Of a DNA stretch of 64,000 bases, positions 44,394-54,103 are shown in pieces. The stretch is taken from assembly GCA_014925825.1 (NCBI GenBank), contig JACGCK010000017.1, forward strand, positions 434,001-498,000, written 5' to 3'. How positions within the stretch are numbered: the first letter of the stretch is position 1; each line of letters opens with the position of its first letter. A program made the translations under genes and the position numbers. Under the pieces are notes generated by a model. That model did not search any database. It was given only the letters and a program-made list of their open reading frames with translations, and was not told where the DNA came from. The DNA comes from Pholiota molesta. Lineage: Eukaryota > Basidiomycota > Agaricomycetes > Agaricales > Strophariaceae.

Positions 44394-45870
44394 CGCTTGG
44401 ATTCCGGGTTTCTCGTGGCGCTTTGACCACGATCGCGCCTCCGTATGCCTTTTCACACTATAATCCAAATGGTACATCTGCCTGACATGCTTCCTTATAA
44501 CTTCCAGGATCCCGCGCGCCTACGAATGGGCGAGCAGATTTAAAGCCACCCCCAGCCACCCACTACTGGACATGTCGCAAGGCGTACCCGGCATCCCGCC
44601 CCCTGAAGCCGTGCAATCCGCTTTAGGGGTTGCGGCCTCGTCGCCTTCGAGTTTTGGGTACACGCGATGGGATGGAGAGCCGGCGCTGCGTGGGGCGCTC
44701 GTAGACGAGATGAAGGTGGTATATGGAGGAGATTCGGATTTGAATGTGGATGACGTTGCGTTGACGGCGGGGTGTAATTTGGCGTTCGTGGCGGTTGCGA
44801 TGAGTATTGTGGATCCTGGAGATGAGGTGATCTTGCCCGTGCCGTGGTGAGTCGTGCTATGAACGCGAATTGGCGGACGGGTTGTCCTGATTCTTGATGT
44901 TATGCGTAGGTATTTCAATCATCAGTGAGTTTTTTTTGAACCTGTAACTCAACCAACCCTTATCTAATATGTGTTCGGCAGGATGACGCTCAACCTCCTC
45001 GGAGTGAAGGCAGTTCCGCTGCACACCCGATCAGAAGACGGTTTCACACCTTCCGTTGAACGCTGTCGAGAATTGATTACCTCAAAAACCAAAGCCATTG
45101 TCCTCATCTCGCCAAACAATCCAACAGGAGCGACCTACTCCCCATCGCTTATAGCATCATTCGCCAACCTCGCCCGCGAGAAGAACGTCGCGCTCATCAT
45201 CGACGAAACCTACCGCGACTTCATCGTCACCGGGGCGCCTCCCCATAGCCTCTTCTCGTCACATTCAGCCGACCCATGGCGCAGCACCTTCATCCACCTC
45301 TTCTCCTTCTCCAAATCCTACTGCCTGCCCGGCCACCGTCTCGGTGCTATCGTTGCGTCACCCTCTTTTCTCGCATCGGTGCGCTCTGTGCTCGACACGC
45401 TGCAGATCTGCCCCCCGCGTCCGATTCAGCTCGCACTGGCGCCGCTCGTCCCGGGCCTGCGCACATTTGTGAAGGAGACGGCGGAGCGCCTGCATGCGAG
45501 GCATGTGCTGTTCAAAGACCGTCTGCCTCCACGCTGGCGCGTCGGAGCGCAGGGAGGATATTTCGCGTTTGTCCGGCACCCGTTTATCGGGGTGAAGGCC
45601 GCGGATGTGAGCCGGCGGCTTGCGGAGGAGGTCGGGGTGGTCACTCTGCCGTCGGGATTCTTCTCGGAGGAGACGAGGACGGATGAGGCGGAGGTTGGTG
45701 AGGTTGATGTTGATTGGAGGAACGTGGAGTTGGACAGAGAGGTGGAAGAGGAGGACAGGTGGATACGGTTTTCGGTTGCGAATGTGGACGATGAGAAGGT
45801 GAAGAAGGTGTGTCAGCGGTTGGGATCGTGCGAGGATGTTTTTGGATGGAGACTTGAGAATAGTGTGTAA
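44394..45870 (+). CDS. PLP-dependent class I/II aminotransferase
   Basis: Four exons, 44394..44452, 44508..44846, 44910..44924 (15 bases) and 44982..45870, encode 433 residues. It shows the fold type I pattern: MSQGVPGIPPPEAV at the start, YTRWDGEPALRGAL, GCNLAFVAVAMSI and DEVILPVPWYFNHQM (substrate entry), SPNNPTGATY (PLP-contact Asn), DETYRDF (Asp binding the pyridine nitrogen) and SFSKSYCLPGHRLG with the Schiff-base Lys249. The downstream Arg that binds the substrate carboxylate is likely in WIRFSVAN. The substrate amino acid is unknown; cytosolic location likely as no targeting peptide is seen. Confidence 0.9.
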
Positions 45871-46459
45871 GGTACGAAATGAACGTCTTAGTTCTAGGGG
45901 TTTGCAATTGATTTGTGTAGTTTGGGCAAAGCCTGCAATATTCTACCGCATTTCAGTTTTCCAAATTATTGCAGTATGCACATGTTGGAGGTAAGTATTC
46001 TGGAGAACTTGAAGAGGCGGGCCATTCATTATAATTGACAATACGAATTATTCGGCGTATTGTCAAAAGAAATCATCAAACTAATTATCAGGAGCAAGGA
46101 TGACAAGCAGACAAATGTTTATTGAAGATGTTGCAAAGCAAAGTTGACGTTGGCTGGGGAAAGATTAGATTGATAGAAATAGACGAACGGCCGGGGCCGC
46201 GATCGAAGTCCGCTTGGCGTGCACACAACGCTAACACACACTTCGACTCCGTACCATTTACTGCGACACAAGGGCGAATTCTGGACGAACCTTGACAAGG
46301 TTTGGTTGCGTTATTTAGAGTGTTCACTGTCTGCTGGCTGCTGAGGTGTGTTATTCCTCGCATTACTTGTCCTGATGTACTGACATCCTGACAAGCGCTC
46401 CTAGATTTTGCACACGTCATCTACTGTGGAACGGCACATCCGCCTATTGTGCAGTCAGT
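45871..46459. other. intergenic with a perfect hairpin
   Basis: About 590 bases between two plus-strand genes. Contains the inverted repeat at 46035-46066, no other feature. Confidence 0.5.
46035..46066. repeat. perfect inverted repeat, 11-base arms
   Basis: TTGACAATACG and CGTATTGTCAA, separated by a 10-base spacer. It lies 165 bases past the aminotransferase stop codon. It could be a 3'-end hairpin or a protein site. Confidence 0.6.
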
Positions 46460-47975
46460 ATGGCCGATATGGATGAATCTGTCAGGCTTGCGATTATGGA
46501 AGCACTAGAACAACAGCTCCGGGAACGAGAGGCGAACCTTGTTGAACTGCGAAACAAAGTGCACCAGTTCAACATGCAAGCAATCCGCATCCGTGTCCAG
46601 TTTACTGACTGCCTACCCCCGGAAATTGTGGCAGAGATCTTCGAATTTTGCATACCCGACGTCAATTATGTGTCATCGAAATACAAGCTATCTGCTCCGT
46701 TGGTCCTTTCGGCTGTCTGCAGGAGTTGGCGAGACATAGCACATTCAATGCCTCGACTCTGGAACGTCCTTCCTCTTTATCTTCGGGATTCGGACTCTGG
46801 TCCGTTACCTGGTCCCCTCCTCGTCAAAGAGTGGATAGGTCGTGCAGGCCAGCTTCCGCTCTCAATATATTTCTCCGTATTCGAAGCTCTTGATGGTCCA
46901 GAGAATTTGGGTGTTGCTGTCCAGATAATCAATGTCTTCAACCAATACTCTATTCGCTGGCGAGATCTCAAGTACGGAGGTCCGCCGTCACTGCTCTCCC
47001 ACTTTTCGAGCGACATGCAAGGCCTTCCCCAATTGCGCAGCCTTAGCCTTGAGACTCGGAGTCGGGGACCTGATCATGGCATAACGACATACGACGAACC
47101 ACTCAAGCTACGTCCTAAAAAACTTAAGGCGCTTACGATTCTTGCAATTATTCCCCACACGTTGGACTTTGACTGGTGTCACCTCACGCAACTAGATATA
47201 TCATTTGTCGCACTTGCCGATTACTTCGAGGTTCTCCGTAGAGCACCCCTCCTCACAAAATGCTCGTTTAGATGGGAAGCTACACACTATACAACGCGTC
47301 ACGAACTCCCACCAAAATCCATTGTATGCTCCGGCATCAGGAGTCTTTATATCAGTGCTCCTCTATATGAGAAGATTATTGAACGTTTGATATGTCCTTC
47401 GTTGAAGGATCTCAAGCTCCTGAAATTTTATAACAAAACGGTCGAAATGCCCCTCATTGTCGATTTCCTCCGAAAATCCGGCTGTTCTTTGGAGGTTCTA
47501 TCGCTTGAGGACAAGGTGAATTTATCTCAATCGCACATGGCCTTATTATGTCAAGCAATACCAAGCCTGCAGATCCTGCATCTAGAATTATCGCTAGCTT
47601 CAACACCAAGTCATTTCCTGAAGCTCCTCGCAGCGCTTGCGACTATTGATGGACAAATAACACCTCAGTATCTTCCCTCCCTTTCTTCCCTATACTTTGC
47701 CCAGGACACGTTCTACGATTGGAAAATACTCCCTGATGTTTTTGGTACTTCCGCCCTACGTCCAACTGACTGAACGCCATAGACATGCGCTCAAGAAGGT
47801 CAAAATCAGACTCACGGCACTACACGGGAGTCACATCAATTCAGGCCGACAAGTAATTTATGATATTGAAGAAGAGACGCTGAAGAGAATGAACTGGTTG
47901 GGAGAGTCGGATGTGTTGTGGGATTTGGATGATACTATACGATTTCGACGAGTCATTCGTACCTCGGATCAGTGA
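46460..47975 (+). CDS. F-box protein, copy 1, frameshifted near its C terminus
   Basis: Intron-free. An open frame from 46460 to 47773 gives 437 residues: an N-terminal coiled coil (LEQQLREREANLVELRNKVHQ), an F-box (LPPEIVAEIFEFCIP, then LSAVCRSWRDIAHSMPRLW) and a leucine-rich tail. F-box proteins bring substrates to SCF ubiquitin ligases. At about 47760-47770 the frame shifts: the remaining C terminus (ERHRHALKKVKIR..YDIEEETLKRM) aligns with copy 2 but lies in another frame, ending at 47975. No convincing GT-AG intron restores the frame. Either a real truncation or a sequencing indel. Confidence 0.75.
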
Positions 47976-48366
47976 TGAGCAGAGTTCGCTGGATAGTTGT
48001 TTCACAACTCAGTGTATATTGCATTCCAGTATGAAGAGACAACGGGTGGTGGTGTTGACAACGAGGTTCGAGTTGAAATTGAGTTGAAAGCTGGCGTCGA
48101 CGTTGAGGCTAAAGTTGTGTTGAAAGCCCCGGCCCGGGGATATGTCGGTCCGAGCGCACGAACCCTGCCCTTGATAAGCACGGCAGCCTGATCATGACAA
48201 GCTCGTTCAAAAGTTAACTGAGAACTAACGTTGAACTAAGGAATAAATTTCTCCAAGACTTAAATATTCTATCCTTTGGTGTGTTCTGTTTTTGTAATAC
48301 GTCTTAACGAATGCTCATATCCTGTATGTGTATGTGGACTATCTGTTTGCAGAATAGTTGTAGATC
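47976..48366. other. short intergenic region
   Basis: About 390 bases between the two F-box genes, no supported gene; the frame at 47997-48191 is unsupported. Confidence 0.5.
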
Positions 48367-49947
48367 ATGTCCGATCTTTGTCGAAATCGCGATTGTCTTC
48401 CCGATGGCAAAGACTTGCGTGAGCTCACAAGCCCCAATGCCTCACTACGTGAACGGCTTACGGAACAGGAGAAAAGGATCGAGGAAGTCAGGACGCTGCT
48501 CGTTGACCTAGAAAGCGAGCACCAGACACTGAAGGAGGAACTGAACTACAACAGCGACAGCCTCTTACTCCGTATGCCTCCAGAGATTGCAGCGGAGATC
48601 TTTAAACTCTGCATTCCTGAGGAAATTATGGACCTCCCCCTTCAGCGTGTCTGGCCACCGTACATGATCGGTGCACCATTCGTCCTTTCGGCTGTGTGTC
48701 GACGGTGGCGAAACCTAGTGCATTCCACGCCTGAGCTGTGGAACACCATCCCTATCTGTTTTCGCTCTTCGGAATCTCGACTCCTAGATCGCCTCACTCT
48801 CATTGCAGATTGGTTAGAACGCTCTCGCCGCCTTCCGCTCTCCATCAATCTCTGCGTAACCGAGCATGCTAAAGAGTTGGCGGTCCTCCCAGTGCCTTTG
48901 ACCAATCTATTCAACAATCACTCCCATCGCTGGGTGAAACTCCAGTACGATGGTCCCTTACATCTGGCAGCAAACTTCCTAGGAGATATTCCGCGCTTAC
49001 ACACTCTCCACCTATTCAGCCCTGGCCGTTTCTGGGGAGAACCCGAAGTCGCGTTCAGGCTGAATGCCCCAAAGCTACATACGATGATGCTAGTTGGGCA
49101 CGTTTTCAGTAGAATACAACTCGATTGGCATACCGTCAGGAAAGTCGAAATGGAATTAGCCACTCTCACCGAATGCATAAAGCTCCTCAACCAAGCGCCT
49201 CATCTGGCGCATTGTGTCTTGGGACCACTCCGCCGCGAGGCAGACTTTGACGCATTCCCCCCACATCCCATCCGGATTGTCCTCCCCGCAATGGACCATC
49301 TCGTGATGTGTGCTCCCCTGCATGAGGGGATCTTGAGCCGCGTAATGATGCCCTCTTTAAAGACTTTGGTGCTCGATTATACCGGCGGACACTTCGATCT
49401 GCCCCTTCTCCTCGACTTTTTACGGGAGTCGAACTGTTCATTGGACACCTTATCCCTTTCGTACGTAAATCTATCTGAATCGGATATCGTTGCAGTGTGC
49501 GAGAAGGTACCCACGTTGAAGTCTCTTTACTTGAAATTGGAAGACGCATCGTCGCCAAAAGGCATCTTGGCATGCCTCGCAGAGTTATCTACCGTTGATG
49601 GGAAATCGGAGCCCCGATATCTTCCCCACCTCACTTGGCTCAATTTGGCCTATGATGCATTTGATGATTGGAATATGCTCCCTGATATATTCGCTGCTTC
49701 GCCTTCTGACACCGAACACCAGAGAGAACACTGCAGGCCCGCCCTCCAAACCATCATCATGACCGTATTTCCACAAGCGACGATGGACGATAAGGTGTTG
49801 GTGTATAAGATTGGCGAAGAGACATTGATGAGGATCCTGCGGTTAAGGGAGGCGGGTGTGAAGTGGAAGATATGGTTTGGTCAAAATAGAATTGACATGC
49901 TTCGCCTTGCAATTGAGGGTTATGGTATACCATACGTGTATGAATGA
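48367..49947 (+). CDS. F-box protein, copy 2
   Basis: Intron-free, 526 residues. An N-terminal coiled coil (about 30-60, RERLTEQEKRIEEVRTLLVD) leads into the F-box (LRMPPEIAAEIFKLCIP, LSAVCRRWRNLVHSTPELW) and a leucine-rich, repeat-like C-terminal region. The layout and many tail motifs (YLPHLTWLNLAYDAFDDW) match copy 1, showing tandem duplication. Expected role: substrate recognition for an SCF ubiquitin ligase. The C terminus is intact here. Confidence 0.85.
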   Translation: MSDLCRNRDCLPDGKDLRELTSPNASLRERLTEQEKRIEEVRTLLVDLESEHQTLKEELNYNSDSLLLRMPPEIAAEIFKLCIPEEIMDLPLQRVWPPYMIGAPFVLSAVCRRWRNLVHSTPELWNTIPICFRSSESRLLDRLTLIADWLERSRRLPLSINLCVTEHAKELAVLPVPLTNLFNNHSHRWVKLQYDGPLHLAANFLGDIPRLHTLHLFSPGRFWGEPEVAFRLNAPKLHTMMLVGHVFSRIQLDWHTVRKVEMELATLTECIKLLNQAPHLAHCVLGPLRREADFDAFPPHPIRIVLPAMDHLVMCAPLHEGILSRVMMPSLKTLVLDYTGGHFDLPLLLDFLRESNCSLDTLSLSYVNLSESDIVAVCEKVPTLKSLYLKLEDASSPKGILACLAELSTVDGKSEPRYLPHLTWLNLAYDAFDDWNMLPDIFAASPSDTEHQREHCRPALQTIIMTVFPQATMDDKVLVYKIGEETLMRILRLREAGVKWKIWFGQNRIDMLRLAIEGYGIPYVYE

Positions 49948-50013
49948 TACAAGTTACAGTCGCGACTCCCGATATGTATTATGAACATCCTCTTATAAAA
50001 TATAGTTATGTTT

Positions 50014-51485
50014 TCAAGCATACTTCTTCACGTCGTCCGCAGAAGGTCCGGCGGGTTCGTCCGATGCTGCAAGGTTGCATTGGTGGAACGCGCGGACTTG
50101 ATCAGGCTTGAATGCGCCGACGACGGTGTGCAGAACGCCGCGGTTGTGGAACAAGACAAAATCGTTTTCTCGCCTGCAAAGATAAGCTTTGTTAACTTTG
50201 AGGTCAGTAATTCAATAGAAAAAGGGACTTGCCAGTCATGGGGGTAAACAAGCTGAGAAAAATTATGATCAATTGAGTCCTTGGTCAAAAAATTAGACAA
50301 ACGCACCTCGGGTGCGATTCCAGGCCTTTGCATCTGATAGAGGAGTCCTCTAACTTCTTTGAGATCAGTGATATGAGCACCATCCGGATACAGAGCACCC
50401 TCGCGACTAGCGCCTTCAGGTAGCGGGTCGATAATCAGCTCACGCGCACCGCAAGGATGAACCTCGAAGTGCAACCCTCCAGTGACGGGATTCTTCCAGA
50501 GCTATAAATAGATCAACCCTGTAGCGCTCCTCCTGAACCTGGACCGAATGGCACGCACCACCGGGAAGACCTTCACTTTCGCCTCGTTCCACTCCGGGAG
50601 CTCCTCGAGCGGCAGCTCCAGCCCCTCCGACTCGATCCCGAGGCCGGTGGACATCGCGTGCGCCGGGGCCATCCACACATACGGGTGCGGCGCATACCGC
50701 ACCCGCGCGCGCACCGCGACGCTCTTCAGCGCCCGCGGCAGGATCTCGAACATCGTGCGCCCCGACACGAACGCCGTCGTCCCGAGCGGCACCGCGAGCG
50801 CGTCGCCGGTGCCGTCGTCGTACCGGCACACCTGCGCCGCGCCGGCGGGCACGGTGAGCCCGTAGAGCGTGGTCACCCTGGGCGGGTTGAGGTCGTAGAG
50901 CGCGGCGTCGATGTGCCAGCGGTAGAAGCGGGTCGCGCCGCGCGCGGCGTCTTCGGGGGACACGACGGTCTTGTGGAAGGTGGTGTGGCTGGGGTGCTTG
51001 AGCTTTGCCTCGGCGAGGCCCTCGTGGTTGTAGACGGTGCCGTTGCCGATGAGCTGCACCTGCGGGACGGAGGGGATGGTCTTGAGGTCGGGGTGCAGGA
51101 TGGACTTCTTGGTTTCGCCCGTCTTGTTGTTGCCGTGGCCGTAGCTCTCGGATTGGGGATCGAATGCCTGCAGGGTGCGTTGGTGTTTAAAAGATAAGAT
51201 GTCCACAATGTGCGTACCTTGGTAAGGGCATATTGCTGCGCAGGGGTAACCTTTGCGTCTCTGAATAAGAGTGCACCATGCTACTCATTGGCGTTATGAG
51301 ACGAGACGATGCATGACATAGATACTGTTGTGATAACGTACCTTGTACAGTGCCTCTTCGATCTCCTTGAACTGTTCAGGGGTGAATTCCGCAGGATTGA
51401 CTCCCTTGACCTCTCTACCAAAGTCAGTAAACTTTGAAGCGTCGGCTGAGGCGGGCAGAGGAAGAGGAATTAGTTCGATAGCCAT
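50014..51485 (-). CDS. TauD/TfdA-type 2-oxoglutarate-dependent dioxygenase
   Basis: Six exons, complement(50014..50173, 50233..50252, 50307..50501, 50559..51167, 51218..51280, 51339..51485), encode 397 residues. Iron ligands H155 and D157 are in RWHIDAALYD and the distal H360 in NRGVLHTVVG; R372 (QVRAFHQ) would bind 2-oxoglutarate. The family hydroxylates taurine, sulfonates or other small acids, usually releasing sulfite or an aldehyde. The fifth intron starts with GC (TG|GCAAGT, 50232 downward) and its flanking 20-base exon encodes LVYPHDW. The start at 51485 precedes MAIELIPLPLP. No targeting signal is seen. Confidence 0.92.
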
Positions 51486-52134
51486 TGTATTTCGATATCT
51501 ACGTATCAGTCGATGGGGAGGAAGCTTAAGTGCGAGCAAGATCCGCATCATACCGTGGATGTTAGCTATTTATTGTGCAGTGGCATAGATTAGATGCCAC
51601 ATGCACTCCATATGTCATCGACAGCGGAGATCTAGAAATGAATCAGCTATCGTCACGAGGAAGATAACAGAGGCTCAATACCTGGGCGTCAAATCTTAGC
51701 CTTCAAGCCGCCGAGCCCAGATTCTACCTTTACGTTTGATAAGAGTCCAGACGCGAAGCTCTTATCATCTGGCTGACCGGAAATGCGACCAGATTCTTAT
51801 TTTACACTCCATCTCGCTGTCTCAAAGCACTTGCTCAGATCACAACTCAATGACATTTACATCGTGCTCAACATTAGTATCAAAGTCGCATACTCATGCT
51901 CTGGAACCTGCAAGCCTGCGCGAGGCGCACGAGCGCATCATCAAAATAAAGATAACGCAGGCGGGACTTGCGTATTATTTGCGAATAGTCGATTCACACT
52001 GGTTCATACAGTTCATGGATTTTTGGCGGGGATGCATATGCATAGAGCGATATAATGGGTGACATACAAGCATCCTGCATGCCGGAAGCGTGATGGAAAC
52101 AAAGCGGAGGGAAAAAGCGTAGATCGTATTCCAT
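51486..52134. other. intergenic, no gene seen
   Basis: About 650 bases. It lies upstream of the dioxygenase gene (its promoter) and downstream of the eL21 gene. The plus-strand frames here are unsupported. Confidence 0.5.
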
Positions 52135-52795
52135 CTAGATTGTTGTCTCGTAAGGAACAGGAACGATCGTCTGGGGAGCGTTCTGGGCGGTGGAAACGGT
52201 GCGAGATTCCCGGGGGAGGGCGGGGATGCGGCGGAGGTTGATGCGCTCTGCACGACACGAATAAATTCATAAGAATCATAAACCCAAAGGAATCTGCGAT
52301 ATTGCGACTCACCGCCCTTCTCCTTTGCAATAACATGCGCCTCGTGGTTAGCCTTCACCCGGTCCAAGAACTCCTGACGGCATTTTGAGTGACGGACGTG
52401 CTCGACGCGGAGGTTCACTCGCTTCTCGATGTAGCGGTTACCGACGACCTTGTAGACGATGACGCCGACGGCGCTGGGGGTGACGTTGTAAACGATTCCG
52501 GTACGTCTACAGACATTCAACATCTGTTATTAGGCATACAATAAAAGAAGGATTGACTGGAAACATACCCATGGTAGTATTTGTGGGGCATACCCTTTTG
52601 CTGAGCGGCATTGGCCTTGATGTCAACGATGTCTCCGACATGGTAGTTGATCAAGAAGGTGGACAGCTTGACGGGGCCGTGGTCTGCGCAAGGTCAGAGG
52701 TCCGCACTCATGAATCAAATAACTTGGGGCGCACCCTTGAACCCCCTCTTGAACATGTGGCGCGTACGCGCGCGGTAACCAAAGGAGTGCGGCAT
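52135..52795 (-). CDS. RPL21: 60S ribosomal protein eL21
   Basis: Four exons, complement(52135..52247, 52313..52506, 52569..52683, 52735..52795), encode 160 residues, the normal length. Landmarks are MPHSFGYRARTRHMFKRGF, HGPVKLSTFLINYHVGDIV, MPHKYYHGRTGIVYNVT, VGVIVYKVVGNRYIEKRV, and the terminal APQTIVPVPYETTI. It is a structural component of the large cytosolic subunit. Divergently transcribed from uS4. Confidence 0.95.
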
Positions 52796-53072
52796 CTTGA
52801 GGACTGCGCGTCGGACAGATCATCAGCATGGGCGACGGGGCGGCGATGGGGAGCATACGTACATCAGGCGTTGGCGATGTCCTATACGATGTCCAGAGCA
52901 AGCAGAATTGGGTGTGGCCCGGCAACTCCCGGGTGGCTGGTGGGGTGCTGTACAGTTGCGGCTGTGCTGAGCCTATTCTGTTTGTCCTTCTTTGGCTGGC
53001 CCACCCAATTGGAAGCGTCGAGCTCGTTTTCCGCCGAATCCACATCATCAAGACCCCCTCGTCGCCGCCAAC
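52796..53072. promoter_or_regulatory. shared bidirectional promoter of eL21 and uS4
   Basis: 277 bases between the start codons of two divergent ribosomal-protein genes, one of each ribosomal subunit. This region must serve both promoters. It is unusually GC-rich near the eL21 side; I did not recognise a specific factor site. Confidence 0.65.
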
Positions 53073-53919
53073 ATGCCCAGGTAATGTCCTCGTCGTCGTT
53101 CGCAGTGCTTAGCGTATTAATGGCTGTTACAGGGCCCCGAGGAACCACAGCAAGACGTGAGTCTGATATAACTTTCTTCAAGATCCACACTATGTGGAGG
53201 GTGTAGCAGTTGTGCTGACAAGCCAATGCTCCCCATGTTACTTTGTAACTCTATAGCTACAAGGTCCCCCGTCGTCCTTTTGAGTCGGCGCGCCTCGATG
53301 CTGAGCTGAAGGTACGGCGCGCCCAATCCCATTTTCTCATGCGTTATCTCATACACGGGATGCTAGCTCGCCGGAGAATACGGTCTCCGCAACAAGCGCG
53401 AGATCTGGCGCATTGCCCTCATCCTCTCCAAGATCCGTCGTGCCGCCCGTGAGCTTCTCAAGCTCGATGCCAAGGACCCCAAGCGTCTCTTCGAGGGTAA
53501 CGCCCTTATCCGCCGTCTCGTGCGCATCGGTGTGCTCGACGAGACCCGCATGCGTCTCGATTACGTGCTTGCCCTGAAGATCGAGGATTTCTTGGAGCGC
53601 AGGCTGCAAACCCAAGTGTTCAAGATCGGCTTGGCTAAGAGCATCCACCACGCCCGTGTTCTCATCAGGCAAAGGCACATCCGGTGCGCAGCTTGCTTTA
53701 TTTGCTCATTTCCATCTTCTGATTTTGTTTTCTTCCGCCAGCGTTGGCAAGCAAATGGTCAACGTCCCATCCTTCGTCGTTCGTCTCGACTCCCAAAAGC
53801 ACATTGACTTCGCCCCCACCTCTCCCTACGGAGGAGGCCGTCCCGGACGTGTCAAGCGCAAGCGTGCCGCCGCTGCCGCCAAGAAGGAGGAGGGCGGTGA
53901 CGAAGAGGATGAAGAGTAA
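53073..53919 (+). CDS. RPS9: 40S ribosomal protein uS4 (S9)
   Basis: Five exons, 53073..53080, 53133..53156, 53257..53311, 53367..53683 and 53742..53919, encode 193 residues, the normal length. The first exon is only eight bases (ATG CCC AG). Landmarks are [59 protein letters not shown] (S4 RNA-binding fold), and [12 protein letters not shown], with a C-terminal acidic tail ([10 protein letters not shown]). It helps decoding in the small subunit. Confidence 0.95.
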
Positions 53920-54103
53920 ATTAGTCGCTATCCACTCATCACACTCTCATCTCCTTGTTGTACTGTATGCCATCGATTCTATGCTATCATGCTGCATGCT
54001 TCTCCATTTCTTTTCGGGATCATAATCTTTTTTATATTTCCGTCGGGGTCTAAACTATCCTACTTGCCAACTGTTTCCAGAACAATTTGAGTGCTATGCT
54101 TTA

